Source of the DNA: Ophiostoma sp. CBS 140.51
Lineage: Eukaryota; Ascomycota; Sordariomycetes; Ophiostomatales; Ophiostomataceae
Assembly (NCBI GenBank): GCA_029298735.1
Contig: JANSLP010000534.1
Location: 1-13,912 of the forward strand
DNA length: 13,912 nucleotides
Reading direction: 5' to 3'
Both the position numbers and the translations under genes were made by a program. Shown piece by piece: positions 7,486 through 13,912 of this stretch. How positions within the stretch are numbered: the first letter of the stretch is position 1; each line of letters opens with the position of its first letter. A model generated the notes under the pieces. It saw only the letters and a list, made by a program, of their open reading frames with translations, had not been told where the DNA came from and made no database searches.

Positions 7486-9300
7486 TTTGACCTTTTACAT
7501 TTGCCGTTTTTATGCACTTTTCACCACTTTCTCCTCTGCGCACGACTTCCACACATTCTTCTACCCTCTTCTGTCCCCGGCAAGACGGCACCGGTTCGCG
7601 TTCATAACAGATCCGTGTGCACAAAATTGTTTCGTGCATAACTTTATCTCCGTAATGTCCACGGGCATGCACGAACACAAGGGCCAAGGATCAATCTTAC
7701 ATCTCCCCGTGAGGCAATTCCTGGGCGAGGGATCAAAATGGAGGGACGGGAGAGACGTTGGAAGAACTAGCTCCGTAGCTGGAGATGGTGCCGGAGTGCC
7801 CTTGTTGGGAACGTGGCCTTTTTGTGTTGTCCATAAACAGATGCATTCGCGACAATCAAAACCAGGTGCTCGTGGCTACCAATGATATCGTTGGCGATCC
7901 AACTATTTTGAGTTGGCGTAGTCAACATCATTTCATGCCAAGACGCTCACGCTGCCAAATTGGCATCATGTGTCGCAATTTCAGTCATCAAACGCATTTC
8001 ATCGTGTATGTGAGGTCAGCCCCATTGAGCGTAGTCACTAATTGATTGATATATTGTACATATGAGGCCGGGGAAGATAAACTTCGACCGAATATGGATG
8101 TCAAGACAGGGACTGACAGCTAGCATGCTATCCCATCGTGCCGCGAAACCCGTGCTGGGACTGTCCAGCTATGTTTTGATGTCGGCGGAACAACATTGAT
8201 ACAAAAACAGCTCGCTAGCGGTCGCTGGGCGAGTGCAAAACACAAAAGCAAAATCTGCAGGGACGATGACGTAGGGCCAAGTTGCAGGTCAAGACTCGCG
8301 TTCGCCTTGGCTCGCTCTTTTGTCCAGTAAAAAAAGCCTTCCACGTTCCTTCTAGAAATTGATGAAGCCAACTTGGGCGACAGCATCTGCTAACAGTTTT
8401 GACGGCAAGTTTGCCGTCCGTGTTGGCTGGTCATTAAAAACGTGCTGCCAGCAGTACATACAAGTATGACCTGGGATCTGCCGTATGTCCGCACTTCAAT
8501 GTCCCGTATTGCCATTGGACCAGTCAGCGTTCAAACACAGACGAAGTGTAAAGAAATTCTGCGATTCGCCGCCCACCGGTTCCAATCTTAGCGTTGGATC
8601 CAAAAAGACAACATGTCAATCCCCTGTAACACTCCGTCAAACCACGACGAGCCTGCAAGCCCATCCGCGCTAATGTCGATCCAGCCCTGGTGTATTGGAA
8701 TTTTAGTGGAGCACAAAGGGAAAATACAATGGGTCTAAGGCGCGAAAGGCGAAGCGCGCGAAGGGCGAGATGCGAGCACAGCGAGTCGTTGTGCACTAAA
8801 TTGACAACTTCAAAGGACAGAAAAGGCACGAAGACCTAACGGAGATGCCTTGGGAGCGAGGCGGAGATGGGCTGCACTGACAATCTCTTGCTTGCCTACC
8901 ACCCGCCACCACACCGCGTATGTATACATATCTCGCAGATTCCCCGAGTCCCCCTTCTACCCCTGAGATCCGGATACGCAGTGGATGGGGTAAGACGCGG
9001 CTTATTTCTGGAAGCTGTAGATTGGTGAGCTCGGAGAATTGGACTTTTTTGTGCCGCCCTTTGTTCTTTTGTCATCTTTTGTTATTTGCTGTTGATTTTT
9101 CGCTATTATGCTATCAAAAGAGGATCCACATCTGCATTGCACGCCCTGTGAAACGCCTCGGCATTTGTTACGCTGGGCTCCATTCGTAGATACGGGCTGT
9201 ATTTGTCCTCTTCTGTTTTGATAAACAAACACCACTCCTCTACTCAGTACAAGCTCGTTCTTGTAGATACAATGTGGTTATGCAAACAACAATATTTTCA
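7486..9300. other. Intergenic region with no recognisable gene
   Basis: Only short open frames (under about 135 codons) occur on either strand. None starts in good context, continues across plausible introns, or resembles a protein I know. Short perfect palindromes occur (TAGCATGCTA 8121-8130; TATGTATACATA 8919-8930), along with a GC-rich purine patch at about 8738-8785 with imperfect GGCGAAG-like repeats. I found no tRNA A- or B-box pair. Confidence 0.45.
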
Positions 9301-10240
9301 AATTACTTACATCTAGACCGTAACGAGATTGACAAGAGAAAGAGAAAGAGAGAGAAAAGTAAACAATTCGAAAACATATCGTAATTGTGAATAAACTGTG
9401 TCATATTTTTCTTTCTTCTTTTGTAAAACTAAATCTCGAGGTTGAAAATATCACAAGATTTTTTTTTTATAAGTTAAAAGGAAAGACTCCCAAAATAACA
9501 GTAACAAAAAAAAAAAAAAAAAAAACAGAAAAGTCGCGATACACGAACAACGCATACGTCTATGGGCAACTTGTTGACACAAATACAGAATGAGATATAT
9601 TGACGCATGTTGTGTCATCATTGCACGGCATAATGTTGCACCTCAGTCTAGGCAACAAAGAACTGGCGAGCTCTTATCTCGGCTGCGACAAGGATAGCAA
9701 CAACACGAGGGCGAGGGAGGTGGGCCAGAGTTTGCATGTGGAGTTGTGTACGGAGCATTCGGTGGAGAAAAGTTGCTTGTTTGTTCCAAGCTGAGTACGT
9801 AGTACTTTCAACTCCACAAGTGCACGGCGCTCGGCGGTTGTTTGGACACCGCACCGGCTTTCTTTACTCAGAGCTGGCCATGAACTGGAGCTCGTCTGGC
9901 TGCCAGTCTGGCATGCTTTCTTGACTGCGCGAATGTTCAAATTGGGACCATACAGAGAGACGAGCGAGGTGTATTGGTACCTCATGATTATTTGAAACTG
10001 TGTGCGAATACAAGACGCATTCGGTAGGGACTATGCAACAATTAGGAGGAAAGAATGGTGTAACTGATCGGTGATTAAGCTCAAATTTCCTCAAGACTAA
10101 TTAAGCGTAGCGAGAAGAATCTCCAGATGCTTTTTTTAAAAGTAAATAAAAACAAGACGTTAACAAAAAAAAAAGAATAAATAAATAAAAGAAAAGAGAA
10201 AAAAATTTATAACAAAAAGGGAAAAAAAGGTTTCAAGAAC
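9301..10240. repeat. Low-complexity A/T-rich intergenic region
   Basis: This stretch holds a GA-rich run near 9330-9356, a T run near 9461-9469, an uninterrupted A20 tract at 9506-9525, and a second A-rich zone at about 10130-10230 with AATAAATAAATAAA strings. Between them, 9600-10100 is ordinary mixed sequence without a convincing frame. Such tracts suit nucleosome-poor spacer DNA. The A20 tract could also be the tail of an old retroposed copy, but I see no recognisable body next to it. Confidence 0.5.
9506..9525. repeat. A20 homopolymer
   Basis: Twenty uninterrupted adenines, preceded by gtaac and followed by cagaaa. No target-site duplication could be identified by eye around it. Confidence 0.9.
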
Positions 10241-11043
10241 AGACGGGCAGGCATGGATTGAAAAATGAGCAGCCATAAAATCAAAGCTAGAACATGCAAA
10301 TCAAAACTCACAGTCTCGGAGAAGCTGCGGTAGTAGACGTTGCGGATGGTCCATTCCGCGACATCGCAACAATGCTGCGGTACGTGTCTACGAGGGTGTC
10401 CAGCAAGGTGCCGATCCATGGAGCCGTGTCTCATGTTGTTTTTCGGGGGTTCCATGTTGAATGCAGACATTTGTGCGGTTTGGCATCTTGGCCGATGGAA
10501 CGGTGCCTTACACGGACGTGTGTCACCTACGTCTGCCCATGAATGAATTAAGTTTATTTCGCCCGGGGACACTAAGCCTAAAGCGCCCGTCTGTACGGTG
10601 CTTATCTAACACTGCTTATGTAATCCATACGTTTTCTCCGAGCTGTCCCTTTCGACATCTCCTGTTTGTTTATCCCCTTTTCCACATCATGTACATTGGT
10701 TAAGCAGTACATCTTCTTAAAGATCCTCCTCCAAGTGTTCAGGGTCCTATGACTGTTGCCTGAAGCCGGGTCGACTGCTCGTTGGGTCGGTGTAGTTGCT
10801 GGCGGGTGTGTTGGTGGTATTGTCGACGTAGTTCTTGCGTGTGTGTGCTTGTGTGTCCTTTATCTTGCCTCTGGTACGTAGTCTAGTCTCCCCGTCGCCA
10901 GGGCGTATTTTATTGTCGCTCGCACTGCTTTCACCTCTGGTTTCCAGTCGTCTTGGTCTGCCGCTCGTTGTGCCTCCCAGGAAGAAAGAGAGGTCGACTG
11001 TCTGCTTATTCTCAAAGAGGAAGGCGCAAGAACATGCACGGCG
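10241..11043. other. Intergenic region upstream of the carboxypeptidase, no gene seen
   Basis: Short overlapping frames of up to about 120 codons run on both strands near 10207-10572 and 10747-11050, but their translations look like chance text. A TG-rich patch at about 10800-10860 (gtgtgtgtgcttgtgtgt) and pyrimidine-rich stretches near 10880-10980 are the only notable composition changes. Confidence 0.45.
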
Positions 11044-11196
11044 CACGTGATTCCGCGGGAGGCAGCAACATAACCGTCATTTCCCCCTCATCATTGTCAA
11101 TTGTGGTTCATTGATACTTTTATCTCGTGCAACAATTCCTCATCTTCAAACAAGTCTTTCAATTCAATTGGTTTTCATTACACATTTCCAGCTACG
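11044..11196 (+). promoter_or_regulatory. Proximal promoter and 5' leader of the serine carboxypeptidase
   Basis: CACGTG (11044-11049), an E-box-like site for bHLH factors, is followed at once by TTCCGCGGGA (11051-11060), which contains CCGCGG, a zinc-cluster type core. CAATTG-type strings and a CT-rich leader lead to the ATG, whose context is CTACGATG. No good TATA box is visible in the last 100 bases. Function is inferred from position. Confidence 0.35.
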
Positions 11197-12906
11197 ATGA
11201 AGCTCCTCAGTGCGCTCTTGCTCCCCGCAACGGTGGCCTTAGCCTCGTCTCAGATTCCACTTGGTCCCCCGTCGGACGCGGGCGCCAGCGCGGAAAGCGA
11301 TTCAGACGTCCATGCCTTTCAGGTCTTCCAGAGCGACTACTCGGATGCACATTCCATTCGCATCCGGAAGCAGGAAGAGTGGCTGTGCGAGGCCCGCTCG
11401 ACGCAGTACACCGGCTGGCTCGACGTCGGGACGAAGCACCTGTTCTTCTGGTACTTTGAGAGCCGCACAGCGCCCGACCAAGACCCGCTCGTGCTCTGGC
11501 AGACCGGCGGCCCCGGTGGTTCGAGCATGCTGGGCATGCTCGAGGAGCTGGGCCCCTGCCTGATCAACGAGTACGGCAACGGTACCGTCTACAATCCGTA
11601 CGGTTGGAACCAGGAGGCCAACCTGCTCTTTGTTGACCAGCCGGCCGGCGTCGGCTTCTCGTACCTCGATGAGGGCGAGCCGGTGCCGGACAACTCGTTC
11701 GACGCCGCCAAGGACCTGCACTTGTTCTTGCAGCTGTTTGTGAGCAAGGTGTTTCCCAAGCTGGAACATCGTGACTTTCACATCACGGGGGAGAGCTATG
11801 GCGTAAGTATTGTTGCCCCTAGTCCCTCCTGACCGGCGTCGGTGTCCATCTGCTCACCAGCATGCATACAGGGCCACTACGAGCCCATCCTCGGGGCGCA
11901 CATTGTGTCAACCAACGCGCTGCAGCCCCAGCGGACGCAGATCAACCTCAAGTCCGTTCTCGTCGGCAACGGCTACTTCTCACCCCTCGACACTGCCTTT
12001 GGCTACTGGGAGACGCTATGCACTACAAACCCGGGCGTCGCTGAGCCCGTCTTCAACGCCACGCGCTGCGACATCATGGCCGAGAACCTGCCCCGCTGCC
12101 TCGAACTGGCGCGGGTCTGCTACAACTACCCGGACCCGGCCATCTGCGGCGCGGCCAGCGAGGTCTGCTGGAACGGTGTGATCGTCCACTACGACGGCGA
12201 GTCGTACAAAGGTGGCCGTAACCGCTTCGACATTACAGCCCCCTGCACGGTGGACGAGTTCTGCTACCCCCAGGCGGCGGCCATTCAGACGTACCTCAAC
12301 CAGAAGAACGTCAAGGAGGCCCTTGGGGTGCCGCCGTCGATCGACCGGTACAACGTCTCGTCGGACGCGGTGGCCATGGCCTTTGAGCTGTCCGCCGACA
12401 GGGGCATCTCGACAGAGCCGCAGGTGCTCTACCTTCTGAAGTCGGGCATCGACTTTCTGGTGTACCAGGGCAACCTGGACCTGGCCTGCAACACGGCGGT
12501 AAGTTACGCGGTGGAGATGTAGAGATCATGTAGAGATCCAAAAATAAGAGTGACCCACATTACATGAGCTGACCAGAATGGCTAGGGCAACCTGAAATGG
12601 GCCAACAACATGCCCTGGAAGGGCCAGCCCGAGTTCAACGGCAGGAGCCTGGAACCTTGGTACTACGAGGGCAAGGAGGCCGGCAAATTTAAAGAGGTCT
12701 ACATCAAGACTGGCGACACGAGCGCCAGGACCCGGTTCAGCTTTCTGACCGTCGATGGATCAGGCCACATGGTGAGTCAATGCTCCCTTTTGGACGTGTA
12801 CAATTTTGTGTCGATACTGACGTGTAATGGACAGGTGCCCCAAGACCAGCCAGGGCCTGCGCTACAAATGCTGACCCAGTGGCTCAAAGGCGGAAAATTT
12901 GCATAG
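11197..12906 (+). CDS. Secreted serine carboxypeptidase, peptidase family S10 (four exons)
   Basis: Predicted 496-residue enzyme that removes C-terminal amino acids from peptides at acid pH. Exons: 11197-11802, 11872-12498, 12586-12771 and 12835-12906, all joined in phase 0. Residues 1 to about 18 form a signal peptide (hydrophobic core LLSALLLPATVALA). The triad is visible: Ser200 in GESYG (completed to GESYGGHY across intron 1), Asp405 in GNLDLACN and His472 in GSGHM. The oxyanion and substrate segment reads WQTGGPGGSS (101-110), where classic carboxypeptidase Y has WLNGGPGCSS; Glu199 is conserved. Further family blocks are LLFVDQPAGVGFSY (143-156), VLVGNGYFSP and FGYWETLCTTNPG. Likely N-glycosylation sites are Asn128, Asn264 and Asn363. 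There is no C-terminal membrane segment, so it is not a Kex1-type enzyme; secreted or vacuolar. The first ATG is the only in-frame ATG after the upstream stop. The protein is complete and looks functional. Confidence 0.93.
11803..11871 (+). other. Intron 1 of the carboxypeptidase (69 bp)
   Basis: Donor GTAAGT, acceptor ACAG. CTGAC at 11829-11833 is a possible branch site, with GCTCAC at 11852-11857 as an alternative. Removal joins GESYG to GHYEP in phase 0, restoring the S10 catalytic serine block. The intron contains an in-frame stop. Confidence 0.93.
12499..12585 (+). other. Intron 2 of the carboxypeptidase (87 bp)
   Basis: Donor GTAAGT, acceptor CTAG, branch-like GCTGAC at 12568-12573, 12 bases before the acceptor. 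Removal joins LACNTA to GNLKW in phase 0, matching the family block after the catalytic aspartate. Confidence 0.93.
12772..12834 (+). other. Intron 3 of the carboxypeptidase (63 bp)
   Basis: Donor GTGAGT, acceptor ACAG, branch-like ACTGAC at 12816-12821. Removal joins GSGHM to VPQDQP in phase 0, the usual family text around the catalytic histidine. Confidence 0.93.
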
Positions 12907-13399
12907 ACGAGGCAAACAGTGGCGGGCGGTGGAGTTTCCCCATCACCAAGTAGTTGCCGGTGCCAGAAAAGGGAAAAACGCTGCCAGTGTAGTGTTTGGA
13001 TCGAATCAAACAGAGATAAGTGTTCTGCTACACGTTGTGACGGAATTACGCAGTTACTTTTCTTTATGCCGAATACAGGCTGCATTTGCAATCAGGGTAT
13101 TACTCACAGCCGGCGACTTGCCCAAGTCAAAAGACAAGATACAAATATTGCCACACTACATTTGTGCTCTGAAATTGTGAATTTCTGTCATGTTGACTTT
13201 CAAAGTAAGTTGTACGACCACCGCGGGTTCAGCTTGTAGTAGTAGTCAACGTCGAGCGGACGCAAAACCGCCCGGCCCGGTTGATGGCCAGACTCCAGAA
13301 TTGAAGTTCAAACTCCCGGCTGCCGTCAGCGCCCTCACGCATGAGCTGTGAGGATGTTCTCTGTGGTGCAATCAGGCGAGGAGCTGGATCGGCGTCCGA
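12907..13399. other. 3' flank of the carboxypeptidase, no gene seen
   Basis: Bases after the TAG at 12904-12906 presumably include the 3' untranslated region. No canonical AATAAA signal is seen close to the stop. Short frames on both strands show no family resemblance. Confidence 0.45.
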
Positions 13400-13703
13400 T
13401 TAGGGCGTGATGGCAGCATCAGCATTGTACAGTGTCGTCTTGGCAGTGACCACGTCCGCCTTGATCTGAGCAGGGAAGTGAGAGCAATTTGAAGCACTTC
13501 TCAAAGCGAACGCCCTTCTTTCCCTTGATGGGGTGCTGAGCAAAGGAGATACCCGCAGTGGTCGTTATGCGACTGGGTGCGACCATTTTGTTGATTATTT
13601 TCTTTATTCCACACAAAGAGGCCTGTAGGGAGGATGATGAAGATGTCAAAGGAGATGATCAACGCCAGAAAGTCGACATTAAGTCGACATTGGCAGCAGC
13701 CAT
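13400..13703 (-). pseudogene. Possible broken or poorly resolved small gene, minus strand
   Basis: Three coding-looking pieces lie in order on the minus strand but in different frames. First, an ATG at 13703-13701 (reading MAAANVD) and, in another frame, a 21-residue hydrophobic stretch at 13671-13609 (FLALIISFDIFIILPTGLFVW). Second, an ATG at 13586-13584 starting MVAPSRITTTAGISFAQ. Third, a C-terminal-looking piece ending at the TAA at 13402-13400 (IKADVVTAKTTLYNADAAIT). Deleting one copy of the 11-bp duplication at 13670-13691 would put the first ATG in frame with the hydrophobic stretch. I found no intron that joins the pieces cleanly, and I recognise no family. It may be a decayed gene, a multi-exon gene I cannot assemble, or chance. 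Confidence 0.2.
13670..13691. repeat. Exact 11-bp tandem duplication
   Basis: AAGTCGACATT at 13670-13680 is repeated without change or gap at 13681-13691. Eleven is not a multiple of three, so it would shift any frame crossing it. Confidence 0.9.
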
Positions 13704-13741
13704 TTATATGTCTTCTTAACCGATGCAAGACAGTATCCTTT

Positions 13742-13809
13742 GTGACGCATTGCAGTCATACCATGTTCTGAACAAACGGTAATGAACAATGAACAACACA
13801 ATGCGTCAC
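13742..13809. repeat. 11-bp inverted repeat, 46-bp spacer
   Basis: GTGACGCATTG (13742-13752) and CAATGCGTCAC (13799-13809) are exact reverse complements. The arms contain TGACG/CGTCA, the half-site of ATF/CREB-type bZIP factors. The spacer includes a short direct repeat (AATGAACAATGAAC). Paired bZIP sites and a tiny inverted-repeat element are both possible. Confidence 0.55.
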
Positions 13810-13912
13810 TAAACAACTAAGCCTCCCTTTTTTCTTTTTCTTCTGCTTTTATTCGCTGGCGGCGGGGGCTTTTGCTTTTTGGGCATTCTATTGGCGCCAG
13901 CGTGTAGCCCGG

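Noticed and set aside
7736..7885. Plus-strand frames near a Met-Glu-Gly start
   Set aside because: They are short and mutually overlapping, and the best-placed ATG runs only a few codons before a stop.
8120..8386. Minus-strand 88-codon frame starting with ATG
   Set aside because: No family resemblance, no promoter or splice context, and a length expected by chance in GC-moderate DNA.
10207..10572. Minus-strand 121-codon frame overlapping plus-strand frames of similar size
   Set aside because: Both strands are open to about the same extent, the translations look random, and one end falls in the A-rich tract.
2412..12906. A functional cluster of transporter plus peptidase
   Set aside because: More than 4 kb of spacer separates them, they read outward from each other, and no biosynthetic enzyme or shared regulator gene is present.
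1..13912. CRISPR array, tRNA or rRNA genes
   Set aside because: No regularly spaced repeats, no A-box/B-box pair and no rRNA-like segment were seen on reading both strands.

Overview
The window looks like nuclear DNA of a filamentous ascomycete (Pezizomycotina). Three things point there: short GT-AG introns of 63-87 bp with CTGAC-type branch sites, two protein families common in these fungi, and a block of DNA carrying the signature of repeat-induced point mutation (RIP: CpA to TpA on either strand). The species cannot be named from the sequence alone. Layout: 1-147 is an AT-rich flank. 148-462 is the broken 5' part of a small secreted-protein gene whose start reads ATA and which has an in-frame TAG; both changes are of the RIP type. 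463 to about 1990 is a TpA-rich island almost free of CpA and TpG, read here as a RIP-mutated repeat. Its minus strand still shows a degenerate reading frame of about 415 codons that I do not recognise. 1991-2411 is a transition with a hairpin and an ATA microsatellite, ending in the 3' flank of the next gene. 2412-6869 (minus) is a complete, intronless PDR-type ABC transporter of 1485 residues. Next comes a gene-poor stretch of about 4.3 kb (6870-11196). It holds the transporter promoter (TATA box, a CCGCGG-containing palindrome, short tandem repeats), then low-complexity A- or T-rich tracts, and finally the promoter of a serine carboxypeptidase. 11197-12906 (plus) is that carboxypeptidase: four exons, 496 residues, family S10, with a signal peptide and an intact Ser/Asp/His triad. 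12907-13912 holds no convincing gene. On its minus strand there are coding-looking fragments in three frames, an exact 11-bp tandem duplication that shifts the frame of one of them, and an 11-bp inverted repeat. The transporter and the carboxypeptidase are probably independent: drug or metabolite efflux at the plasma membrane, and secreted or vacuolar acid peptide trimming. They do not look like a gene cluster. The most interesting part is the left edge, where a RIP-mutated island abuts a secreted-protein gene that seems to have been cut off and then damaged by RIP spilling over from it. I see no CRISPR array, tRNA, rRNA or clearly new defence or biosynthetic system.
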